Made by a program: the position numbers and the translations under genes. Positions 31,139 through 39,115 of a stretch of DNA of 41,892 bases are shown here, piece after piece. The notes below the pieces were generated by a model. That model was not told where the DNA came from and did not search any database. It saw only the letters and a list, made by a program, of their open reading frames with translations. Positions within the stretch are counted from its first letter, which is position 1. Each line of letters opens with the position of its first letter. Source of the stretch: Lentisphaeria bacterium (GTDB lineage Bacteria; Verrucomicrobiota; Lentisphaeria; Victivallales; Victivallaceae); NCBI GenBank assembly GCA_017466125.1, contig JAFTUS010000185.1, forward strand, positions 1 through 41,892, in the 5' to 3' direction.

Positions 31139-31813
31139 ATGAAGGCAGGTAAATTACTGAAAATCGCTATGCTCGGGGCTGTACTCATGCTCCCCTGTCT
31201 CCTTTTTGCCGCGCCCGTTTCCCAGACAAAAGAAAAAGGCCGGCTGTTCCAGCGGGTCGGTATCCGGATCGAAATCGCAGCCAAATCGCCGGTTCCAAGC
31301 ACCTTGAACGGCAAGATCCGCACGTTCCGTCTGACAAATTCATGGCTGCTGATTTTTATTGATTATACCCCGCAGGGAAAAAATCAGTGGCTTGATGATG
31401 TCGAACTGGATATGGAAGTCCTGATCCCGGACGATGCGAAGAAAGCCAAAAGCAGTTACGTGGTTTTCAGCGGAAAAATCCCTTTCCGGTTCGTCTTGAT
31501 GGATGGAAGGACAAGAACTGCCGTAATGGCGATCCCGCCCCACTTTCTGGAGCGTTATCTGCCGCGGATGCGCAAACTTACTGCCGCTGCTGTCAATATA
31601 AGAGCCGTATTCAGAGACAGCAAAGGCAGAGAACTCGGGATCGGATATTATCCCTCCCGCAGTGAAAAAGATTCAAAAGAATTTTTTGAAAAAATATTGA
31701 AAAAACCAACCACTTATACCGTGGAAGACAGTGTACTGCCCAGAGAGGAAACTCCGTGGCAGTTTATGAATTATGACCAGAGCGATCTGGTTCGGACCAG
31801 GCAGAATAAATAG
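31139..31813 (+). CDS. Exported protein, first gene of the pilus-like cluster (Amuc_1102-position)
   Basis: This 224-residue protein has a signal peptide, MKAGKLLKIAMLGAVLMLPCLLFA, with likely cleavage before AP, so it is periplasmic or surface-bound. The mature part is beta-rich (VGIRIEIAAK, RTFRLTNSWLLIFIDYTP, LDDVELDMEVLI, SYVVFSGKIPFRFVLMDG) and suits an immunoglobulin-like fold. The C-terminus is charged. I recognise no catalytic motif. It holds the place of Akkermansia Amuc_1102 relative to the PilM-like gene, and the call rests on that synteny. The ATG at 31139 has GGAAAGG 7 bases upstream. It probably forms one operon with the next genes (31-base gap). Confidence 0.7.
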   Translation: MKAGKLLKIAMLGAVLMLPCLLFAAPVSQTKEKGRLFQRVGIRIEIAAKSPVPSTLNGKIRTFRLTNSWLLIFIDYTPQGKNQWLDDVELDMEVLIPDDAKKAKSSYVVFSGKIPFRFVLMDGRTRTAVMAIPPHFLERYLPRMRKLTAAAVNIRAVFRDSKGRELGIGYYPSRSEKDSKEFFEKILKKPTTYTVEDSVLPREETPWQFMNYDQSDLVRTRQNK

Positions 31814-31844
31814 AAATATTATAACATAAGAAAAAAGGTGACTC

Positions 31845-33725
31845 ATGGCAGCGAAAGAAACAAAAGTGCTGGCGATCGATATCGGCAGTGACAGTTTGAA
31901 GATTGCTGAATTTGATTATCCGGCAGGCGGCGGAATCGTCCTGAACGACTTTGCATTCCGCAGATTCGATGGCGAGGACGATGAGCAGGGGATCGCTTTT
32001 TACCAACTCTACCATGAGATCCTTAAAGAGAAGAAATTTACAGCAACTCAGGTAACACTGACCATTTCCGGTCAGGCCTCCTTCTCCCGTCTCAGCAAAC
32101 TCCCGCCGCTTCTGGGAAACAAAGGGGCGATCCAGCGCATCGTTGAATACGAAGCACGGCAGACCGTTCCGTATGCCATGAACGAAGTCGTCTGGGACTA
32201 TCAGCTCATCAGCCACTCGTGGGAGGAAAAACACGAGGAGGAACAGGAAGACGGCACTGTCGTTGAAGTCGCCGATGCGCAGGAAGAGTTTGAAGCCCTC
32301 TTCGTTGCAATCAAAAATGACCTCGTGACCCGTTATACCAACATCATCGAAGATTCCGGCAAAGAGATCGTTTCCGTTGAAATCGCCCCCGTTGCTCTCT
32401 ATAACGCCGCCAAAGGCGGTCTGCAGTGCGGCGAAGATGAGTGCGTACTGCTTCTGAATATCGGCGGAAAAGGGTCGAACCTAATGATCGCCGACCACAA
32501 CCGCGTCTTTATGCGCAGTATCCCGATCGCCGGAGATGCCATTACCAATCAGGTCGCCAAAGAGTACGCCATCAGTTTCAATGAAGCCGAAGAACTGAAA
32601 ATGCGTCACGGTTTTGTCGCCCTCGGCGGTGCTTACGAAGAGCCGGAATCCATCGTGGCGGCAACGATTTCCAAAATCGCCCGCAACGTGATGACCCGTC
32701 TGCACGGCGAAGTCAGCCGTTCGATCAACGCATGGCGCGCCCAGCACGGCGGCAATGTCCCCACCCGGGTACTGCTCTCCGGCGGCGGCTCTGTCATGAC
32801 CTACATCACAGACTTCTTCCAGGAAAAACTCCGGGTCCCCGTGGATTACCTCAATACGTTCGGTTTGATCACGTTCTCAAACCGGGTGGACAAAAATGCC
32901 CTTCAGGAAGTCGCCCCCATGTTTCAGGAGTTGATCGGTATGAGTCTGCATCAGATTGCAGAGTGTCCCATCGCTATTTCGCTGATCCCCCGCAGTATTC
33001 TCAAACAGCGGGAACTGGACTCCAAAAAGCCCTACTTCTACATCGCAGCGGCGTTTCTGGTCATCTGTCTGTCGGTGTTCAGTTTCGGTGTGAACCGCCG
33101 TTTCATCTTCGACAAGGAACAGGTCGATAAAGTTCAGGCAAGCGTCGATGCCACCAACCGTCAGGCGGCAACGATCCGGCAGTTGAACGACCAGTTCAAC
33201 GCCGCCAAAGGACGCTATGACGAAATGGTCAACATCCTCAATGAACGTTCAAAATGGAACGATGTCATAATGCACCTGCAATCGATCATGCCTGATACCG
33301 TGTGGCTGACTGCCGTGGAAGGCGTCGGGCCGGTCGCGGCTCCGCAGACGACAGCAACCGACGGTTTCGGCGGTTTCGGCGGCGGCCCCGCTGAACCGGC
33401 GGGCGGCTTCGGCGGCTTCGGCGGGTTCGACGGCGGGGCAGCTCCCGCCAACGTGGTTCAGGTCGTAAAGAAGGAATTCAAGCCCATCGACTCTATCAAT
33501 ATGACGGAAATCACCGGTTTGCGACTGATCGGGTACTGGCTGAAAGTCGGCTCGGAACAGGCGCCGCTGCAGAGGTTTATCGACAGCATCGGCAAATCAG
33601 AATTCTTTGAACTTCCGCAGGGCGATCAGGAGTGGAAGCTGGTTGACAACCAGACCTCTCACGAATATTCCAACTTGGGGTCTTTCGAATTGACCATTAA
33701 ACTCAAAACCCCGCTTAAAAAGTGA
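31845..33725 (+). CDS. PilM-PilN fusion: actin-like ATPase joined to a membrane-anchored domain
   Basis: This is a 626-residue protein. Residues 1 to about 385 are PilM/FtsA-like: VLAIDIGSDSLKIAEF (phosphate 1), VEYEARQTVPYAMNEVVWDYQ, LLLNIGGKGSNLMIAD (phosphate 2) and RVLLSGGGSVM (adenosine). A transmembrane helix lies at about 396-415 (YFYIAAAFLVICLSVFSF). A coiled coil (DKEQVDKVQASVDATNRQAA) and a PilN-like periplasmic part follow, with a Gly/Phe-rich insert at about 507-535. In type IV pili PilM and PilN are separate proteins; PilM caps PilN's tail in the cytoplasm. Akkermansia Amuc_1101 sits at this place. The ATG has an AAGGTGA ribosome site. Confidence 0.88.
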   Translation: MAAKETKVLAIDIGSDSLKIAEFDYPAGGGIVLNDFAFRRFDGEDDEQGIAFYQLYHEILKEKKFTATQVTLTISGQASFSRLSKLPPLLGNKGAIQRIVEYEARQTVPYAMNEVVWDYQLISHSWEEKHEEEQEDGTVVEVADAQEEFEALFVAIKNDLVTRYTNIIEDSGKEIVSVEIAPVALYNAAKGGLQCGEDECVLLLNIGGKGSNLMIADHNRVFMRSIPIAGDAITNQVAKEYAISFNEAEELKMRHGFVALGGAYEEPESIVAATISKIARNVMTRLHGEVSRSINAWRAQHGGNVPTRVLLSGGGSVMTYITDFFQEKLRVPVDYLNTFGLITFSNRVDKNALQEVAPMFQELIGMSLHQIAECPIAISLIPRSILKQRELDSKKPYFYIAAAFLVICLSVFSFGVNRRFIFDKEQVDKVQASVDATNRQAATIRQLNDQFNAAKGRYDEMVNILNERSKWNDVIMHLQSIMPDTVWLTAVEGVGPVAAPQTTATDGFGGFGGGPAEPAGGFGGFGGFDGGAAPANVVQVVKKEFKPIDSINMTEITGLRLIGYWLKVGSEQAPLQRFIDSIGKSEFFELPQGDQEWKLVDNQTSHEYSNLGSFELTIKLKTPLKK

Positions 33726-33738
33726 TAGGAGGCGAAAA

Positions 33739-35073
33739 GTGAACCGCTTTGTCAAGAAAAATATAATGTTGGTACTGGTGTTTTGTGTGGCATTGGTGCT
33801 GGTCGCTTTCCTGCTGGGTTTGGCAGCTGTGCAGCACGCCCGCATGGCAAAATACATCAAAAAGACCGAAGAACTCCGCGATCAAATCAAGACACTGCAC
33901 CAGCAGAAACCGGTGCCGGTCAAAGAGAATGAACGGCCGCTCAAAGTCAATACAGAACTTTATAACAAGGCAGCCGATGAAATCGAAATCTATTTCGGTC
34001 AGCCCTTCAAACCGGCAGTGGAGGCCTTTATTGCTGAACTCAACAAGAAGCGTCTGCCCCAGTTCAAAGAACCGTGGACACTTGAACGGCTGCGCGAAGC
34101 CTTCCGTGACGGCGTTCCGGATAAAGACGGCAACCAGAAAGGCTGGAAGGATATTCCGGCTGACAGTTTCCCGGAACAGCAGATGTATTTTGAAAACTTC
34201 CGTCTCCACAATTTCAGCAACTGGAATGCCGCCATCCATGTGTTCAGGGAAAATCTGGAAAAGTTGACCACCGAACCGCTTAACAGTGATACCACAGTCA
34301 ATGAGATCCTGCTGGCTCAGTTGGGCGTTCCCCGTGTCATGGGGTTCAATCCGTTGCGCATGAACCGTTTCCTTGATGATTACCGGTTGAAACTGCTGGA
34401 TCTGAATAATAAACTGGGCGTGGAAGCTGCGGCTTCCGATTTTACATTTCCCGGTGAAAAAGATAAAAGACTCTTCACCAAAGAACAGTTCCCGCTCATC
34501 CCGTTCCACATGGACGTGATCGGTGACCTCTTCAGTAAAATCTGCAAAACTGAACTGCGCCAGTTGGAAAACATCAAGAAACGCTCCTTTGAAGGCACTC
34601 AGGAAGGAAGTTTCATGCGGTACGATTATTCGCTCGAAGTCATCGGCACAATCGGCGAAGTCCGCAAACTGGTCAAGCTGATCGAAGGTGCTTATGCTGA
34701 ACGGCGGCTCTATGTGGTGCGCAGTGTCTTCCTCTATCAGTTGAAAGACGAAGCCGCAGAATACATTTCTCCTGAAGATGTCGAGGATGATAAGAACGCC
34801 AACAACGATACGCCTTCTCCCGTTGAAACGACCGGCCGCCGCGGCCTCCGCGGTGCCCGGGCAAAACAGCAGGAAAATACGCAGGAACCCACGATGTCAG
34901 AGACACTCAAAAAGCGTCTGGAAGCCAATCGTCTCGCTGAACTTGAACGGGAAAAAAGTCTTAAACCCACTGAACGGAGCAGTTACGGCCGTCTGCTGGT
35001 CGGCGAAGAAAAAGAGTGCCGTGCAGTGATCGATGTCAGTTATATCGTAAAACCCATTCCGGCGATTCAATAA
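33739..35073 (+). CDS. Inner-membrane pilus-like protein (Amuc_1100-position, PilO-like)
   Basis: This 444-residue protein has a short cytoplasmic start, one transmembrane helix (about 10-32), a coiled coil (AKYIKKTEELRDQIKTLHQQK) and a large periplasmic part. That part includes an alpha/beta segment near 270-340 (SLEVIGTIGEVRKLVKLIEGAYAERRLYVVRSVFLYQL) which resembles the ferredoxin-like fold of PilO/PilN. Order, size and layout match Akkermansia Amuc_1100, the pilus-associated outer-surface protein; identity by sequence cannot be measured here. A linker at about 355-400 is rich in Arg, Gly and Gln. The GTG start at 33739 has AGGAGG 6 bases upstream. It lies 13 bases after the PilM-like gene. 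Confidence 0.75.
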   Translation: MNRFVKKNIMLVLVFCVALVLVAFLLGLAAVQHARMAKYIKKTEELRDQIKTLHQQKPVPVKENERPLKVNTELYNKAADEIEIYFGQPFKPAVEAFIAELNKKRLPQFKEPWTLERLREAFRDGVPDKDGNQKGWKDIPADSFPEQQMYFENFRLHNFSNWNAAIHVFRENLEKLTTEPLNSDTTVNEILLAQLGVPRVMGFNPLRMNRFLDDYRLKLLDLNNKLGVEAAASDFTFPGEKDKRLFTKEQFPLIPFHMDVIGDLFSKICKTELRQLENIKKRSFEGTQEGSFMRYDYSLEVIGTIGEVRKLVKLIEGAYAERRLYVVRSVFLYQLKDEAAEYISPEDVEDDKNANNDTPSPVETTGRRGLRGARAKQQENTQEPTMSETLKKRLEANRLAELEREKSLKPTERSSYGRLLVGEEKECRAVIDVSYIVKPIPAIQ

Positions 35074-35086
35074 GCGGAGGTCTATT

Positions 35087-36352
35087 GTGGAATTTATCAA
35101 AAAACATTATGAAAAGTTGGTGTTGATCGTTTTGCTGTTTGCATTCATCGGCTCTATGTTTTACGTGTTGAACATTATCCGTGAAACTGCCGAAAACAAA
35201 GGTCTGGCGATCTCCACCGGTAAAGCAGACCAAATTGCCCTTAATGGTAAAGATAAAATTTTCAACAGCGATTTTCTGGTGAAAGACAATTTGGGCAAGT
35301 GGAACCAGAGTGCGCAGCGGAATAGTAACTTTGCCAATATGACCTCCGATCTGGTGATCCCGCTGGAACTTTCATTCTGTCCGTTTGAAGACTGCGGAAA
35401 TATGATCCCTTTCGGTTATATGAGCGGCAAGAACTGTCCCTTCTGCGGAAAACTTCTGCCCAAACCGCCGAAACGTAGAGTTTCCCGTTTCCGCAGAACC
35501 GAAGAGGACCTTGACGGTGACGGTATTCCGAACCGGGAAGAGGAAAATCAGAAACTTGATCCTCAAGATCCGTACGATGCCCTCTATGACCGTGACCGTG
35601 ACGGTTTCTCCAACGTCTATGAGTATATGAATGGTTACAAGATGCACCTTGCCAAGAGCCATCCGCCCATGTGGCATCGTCTGGTGCTGAAAGAGTTGGG
35701 CCGTCAGAAACTCCCCGTTATCTTCAAAGCGGTGAATACCAATAATTCCCCCGATCAGAAGAGATGGGATATTCAGATCAACCACATGAATCCGCGCGAC
35801 ATGACCGTTTTGAGAACGACTGACGTGACCTCCCTCGGCGGACTGCTCACCATCGATAACCGCGAATATCAAATCGCCCGCATCGAACTGCGGCAGACCA
35901 AACTGCCCACCAAAGAGGGCGAAAGTCAGCGCATGAAAGATGAATCCATTATCTATCTGGAAGAGACCGGCGGCAAAGACCGGATCTCCATGCAGATCGG
36001 CAAGGACGTATTCTCCTCGGACGTCAAGGCTGTGTTCATTGATCACGGCATGATCGACAAGGAAGGCAAACCGGCCCAGTTCATTGTCGGTTTGAAGCAG
36101 AAACTTACCGTAGGAAACCGGCGGAATGCCCGGGAGACTTATCTGCTGCACACGATCGACACCAAGCGGAACATGGCTCTGCTGGTCGATGCCAAGACGG
36201 AGAAAATTCCGGAAAAAGTTGAAGAACAGATGTGGGTAACGCAAAAAGGACATATCCCCGAAGATATGCGTATCAGACCTGTTCAGAAAATTACAGAGAC
36301 TGTCGAGGGCGAAAATATGCCGGAAAATATACCCGGCGGCAGACGCCGTTGA
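35087..36352 (+). CDS. Membrane-anchored zinc-ribbon and calcium-motif protein (Amuc_1099-position)
   Basis: This is a 421-residue protein. An N-terminal helix (about 10-30, LVLIVLLFAFIGSMFYVL) anchors it. Near residues 96-122, CPFEDCG and CPFCGK form a zinc-ribbon-like four-Cys site, unusual for a periplasmic protein. DLDGDGIPNREEE and DRDRDGFSNVYEY follow; these are two Asp-rich calcium-binding loops like thrombospondin type 3 repeats. The rest is beta-rich. Lipids, DNA or protein binding cannot be told. It holds the place of Amuc_1099 between the PilO-like gene and the secretin. The GTG at 35087 has GGAGG 7 bases upstream and lies 13 bases after the previous gene. Confidence 0.72.
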   Translation: MEFIKKHYEKLVLIVLLFAFIGSMFYVLNIIRETAENKGLAISTGKADQIALNGKDKIFNSDFLVKDNLGKWNQSAQRNSNFANMTSDLVIPLELSFCPFEDCGNMIPFGYMSGKNCPFCGKLLPKPPKRRVSRFRRTEEDLDGDGIPNREEENQKLDPQDPYDALYDRDRDGFSNVYEYMNGYKMHLAKSHPPMWHRLVLKELGRQKLPVIFKAVNTNNSPDQKRWDIQINHMNPRDMTVLRTTDVTSLGGLLTIDNREYQIARIELRQTKLPTKEGESQRMKDESIIYLEETGGKDRISMQIGKDVFSSDVKAVFIDHGMIDKEGKPAQFIVGLKQKLTVGNRRNARETYLLHTIDTKRNMALLVDAKTEKIPEKVEEQMWVTQKGHIPEDMRIRPVQKITETVEGENMPENIPGGRRR

Positions 36353-36538
36353 TTTTCAGGGAGAGAAAAGCGGAAAAAAACGGTTTTTTATTGAAAAATT
36401 TAAATATTTTAACAAGAAAACTGTCAATGACGGCAAGTTTTACTTGCTATTTGTGGAAATTGGGTGTAAGTTATCGTATTGACTGTAAAATTGTGATTTT
36501 TTTATGAATAATATAAATTCAATAAGGGATATTAGAGA
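36353..36538. other. Intergenic gap before the first secretin, possible promoter
   Basis: This 186-base AT-rich gap is the only sizeable break in the cluster. AAAAAACGGTTTTTT near 36377-36391 is a weak hairpin. TTGTGA (36491-36496), 17 bases and TAAATT (36514-36519) make a fair promoter about 20 bases before the secretin ATG. The two secretins may therefore be expressed separately from the upstream genes. Confidence 0.4.
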
Positions 36539-39094
36539 ATGAGTTTGATGAACCGCCGATTTGCTGTATGCGGCATGGCTGTTTTTGCAGTTGTCGCGAT
36601 CGCCGCTGACATCCAAGGGGCTCCCGTCGGGGATTTGGTCTTCGTCGATGAAGAACAATATCAGAAAAGTGCCGACAAAGAAATTGCCGCCCGCAATGAG
36701 GTGTTTGCAAGACAGGATGCCGCCATCAAAAAAGCAAAAGGACTGGCAGCCAAAGAGAAATTTGCCGAAAGTGTCTCTCTGTACGATTCCGTAAAATTTG
36801 AACTTGAACGGATGATAAAAGAGTCCTCATCCTCCATCGCCCGCAAAAGATTGCAGCAGTTTGAAGAAGAGATTTCAGAGATCCGCAGCCGCTGGGCAAA
36901 ACAGGTGTTGAAAAAAGCAAACGATGCCGTCGCCAACGGACTTTATAATAAGGCTATTGTGGAAGCATCGCAGATCCAGCATATCGATCGCCGCTTCTCT
37001 GCCGAAGCAAAAAAACTCATTGATGACGCATCCAAAAAACTGAAAGCCTCTGAATTCAAAAAAAGCACCTCCCTCGAAACGATCGATCCGAAATATCAGG
37101 AGCGGCGTGACAATGTGGAACGTCTGCTCAAACAGGCCAAAACCTATTTCCTGAATAAGAAATATACAGAAGCACGTAATTGCATCGAAGAAGCATATTT
37201 GCTCGACCCCACCAACTATAATGCGATGGAAATGATGCAGATGATCTATGCCAAACTGTATACTTACGGTATCCGTCGTCACAAGGTCGATGCTTCCGGG
37301 ATTGCGGCAGAAGCGCAATGGAGTTGGGTCGAACCGGTCTTCCCCATCCACCAGAACGAAACAAACGACTCCGGGGAACGCATCGATCCCGGTACGGACT
37401 CTGTGCTTGCGCACATGGAGCGCATCATCTTCCCGACGTTCTCATTCAAAGACATTCCGATCACCAAATTGATCGACCAGCTCAACCGCCGCAACAAAGA
37501 CTTTGACCCCGATCCGGCAAAAGAGGGCGTGAATATCGCCTTCAAGAGCAGTGCCGGAACGAAAATCCCGACCGTCAGTATCGACCTGACCAATATCCCG
37601 CTGAGTGAGATCATCCGTTATGTCTGTGCCGATACCGGCTTGAAATACCGTGTCGAATCCGATGGCGTCGTGATCGGTCCCCAGGTCGACCCGATGCAGG
37701 AACGCCATTTCCCCGTGCGCCGCACGCTGATCGAAGGCATTGCCGCATCCGTTTCCGGCGGTGATGCTGCCGGCGGCGAAGGCGAAGGCGGTGAAGGCGG
37801 CCCCGGCCCGGAGGCAGGTCCTGCACCCGCTCCCCGTGCTGCTGACGAAGGCGGTGGCGGCGGTGACACTGAGGGCGAATTGGGCAAACTCGGTGAAGGT
37901 GCCGACACCAAGGAGTTTTTCAGCAACGTGGTACACTCAAAGGTCGCACCCGTTTCCAGTGCCTCTCTGCAGAATTATTTCTCCGCCCGCGGTATTGAGT
38001 TCAAGGAAGGCTCCTCCATCCTTTACGATCATGGCCGCAGCCGTCTGACCGTGCGCAACACGATCGACAATCTGCGGAAAATGGAAAAACTGATTTTACA
38101 GCTTGACGGCATCAAAACCCCCATGATCCTGGTCGAGATCCGCTGCATCGAAGTTTCTGAAAACGACTTTCAGGAACTCGGCTTTGACTGGTCGATCAAC
38201 TCCGACAACCGCAGGATCGGCGGTCATTCCGGCAGCAAACGCGAATGGGCTTTGGATCAGGTCGATGATAAAAGCATGAATCAGCTGATCCGTCCTCTGG
38301 AACAGGCGATCGCCAATGTCGCAAGCGGAACTCTCATCAATCAACTTGATATCTTCCCCGCCCTTTTCGGAACTTCCTATCCGTTCGGCAAGGATTTCAA
38401 CTTCAACCTCTCTCTGACGGTGAACGCCATCTGTCAGAATACCCGTACGGAGACGCTCTCCGCTCCCAAACTGCTGACCGAAAGCGGCTCCAAGGATGCC
38501 GCCATGATCAAGCTGGTCAAAACCCACTACTTCCCCGATGAATGGGAAGAGATCGAAGTAGATGAAGAGAACGGCGGCGTCGATATTACTCCGCCCCGCC
38601 CGACCTTCGATGAACCCACGGACGTCGGTATTATTTTCAGCGTCCGCGCCAGAGCGAACCCGGATAACCGCACGATCAACTTGCAGCTTGATCCGCAGAT
38701 CGTCAACTATATCGGCAATGACTCGTACGACATCACGATTTACGGTAATGAAATCTCCGCCGACGGCCCCAATGCCTACAAAGAGACCAAGCGCGATTTC
38801 CATTATCAGATCTGGATGCCCGTCTTTACAGAACGTGCTTTGAGTGTGAAAGTCAACGTTGTTGACGGCTGCACACTGGTTCTGGGCGGTATCACTCAAA
38901 ACCAGATGTCCACCCGCGTGGATAAGTGGCCCCTGCTCGGCGATTTGCCGTTTATCGGCCGTTTCTTCCAGTCCCGTGCGGAGGTCGGCACCAGAAACAA
39001 TATGATGATGTTCGTTACTGCCCGTCTGATCAACACCAGGGGCGTCCCCGTGGAACAGAATGTCGAAAAAGGCATTCCCGATTTCTTGCGTTAA
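36539..39094 (+). CDS. Secretin, outer-membrane pore of the pilus-like system (first copy)
   Basis: This is an 851-residue protein with a signal peptide (about 1-28, ending IQGAP). Residues about 40-240 form helical TPR-like repeats (KKAKGLAAKEKFAESVSLYDS, ARNCIEEAYLLDPTNYNAMEMMQ). Secretin N-type domains follow, interrupted at about 405-455 by a Gly/Glu/Pro/Ala linker. The C-terminal secretin core has LVEIRCIEVSENDFQELGFDW, ETLSAPKLLTESG, VNVVDGCTLVLGGITQNQ and LLGDLPFIGRFFQSR, the last two being secretin signatures. It matches Akkermansia Amuc_1098 in position. It should form the outer-membrane ring. The start is the ATG at 36539; an ATG nine bases later is possible. It ends 21 bases before a second secretin. 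Confidence 0.93.
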   Translation: MSLMNRRFAVCGMAVFAVVAIAADIQGAPVGDLVFVDEEQYQKSADKEIAARNEVFARQDAAIKKAKGLAAKEKFAESVSLYDSVKFELERMIKESSSSIARKRLQQFEEEISEIRSRWAKQVLKKANDAVANGLYNKAIVEASQIQHIDRRFSAEAKKLIDDASKKLKASEFKKSTSLETIDPKYQERRDNVERLLKQAKTYFLNKKYTEARNCIEEAYLLDPTNYNAMEMMQMIYAKLYTYGIRRHKVDASGIAAEAQWSWVEPVFPIHQNETNDSGERIDPGTDSVLAHMERIIFPTFSFKDIPITKLIDQLNRRNKDFDPDPAKEGVNIAFKSSAGTKIPTVSIDLTNIPLSEIIRYVCADTGLKYRVESDGVVIGPQVDPMQERHFPVRRTLIEGIAASVSGGDAAGGEGEGGEGGPGPEAGPAPAPRAADEGGGGGDTEGELGKLGEGADTKEFFSNVVHSKVAPVSSASLQNYFSARGIEFKEGSSILYDHGRSRLTVRNTIDNLRKMEKLILQLDGIKTPMILVEIRCIEVSENDFQELGFDWSINSDNRRIGGHSGSKREWALDQVDDKSMNQLIRPLEQAIANVASGTLINQLDIFPALFGTSYPFGKDFNFNLSLTVNAICQNTRTETLSAPKLLTESGSKDAAMIKLVKTHYFPDEWEEIEVDEENGGVDITPPRPTFDEPTDVGIIFSVRARANPDNRTINLQLDPQIVNYIGNDSYDITIYGNEISADGPNAYKETKRDFHYQIWMPVFTERALSVKVNVVDGCTLVLGGITQNQMSTRVDKWPLLGDLPFIGRFFQSRAEVGTRNNMMMFVTARLINTRGVPVEQNVEKGIPDFLR

Positions 39095-39115
39095 CCAAGC
39101 CGGAGGCTATAAAAT

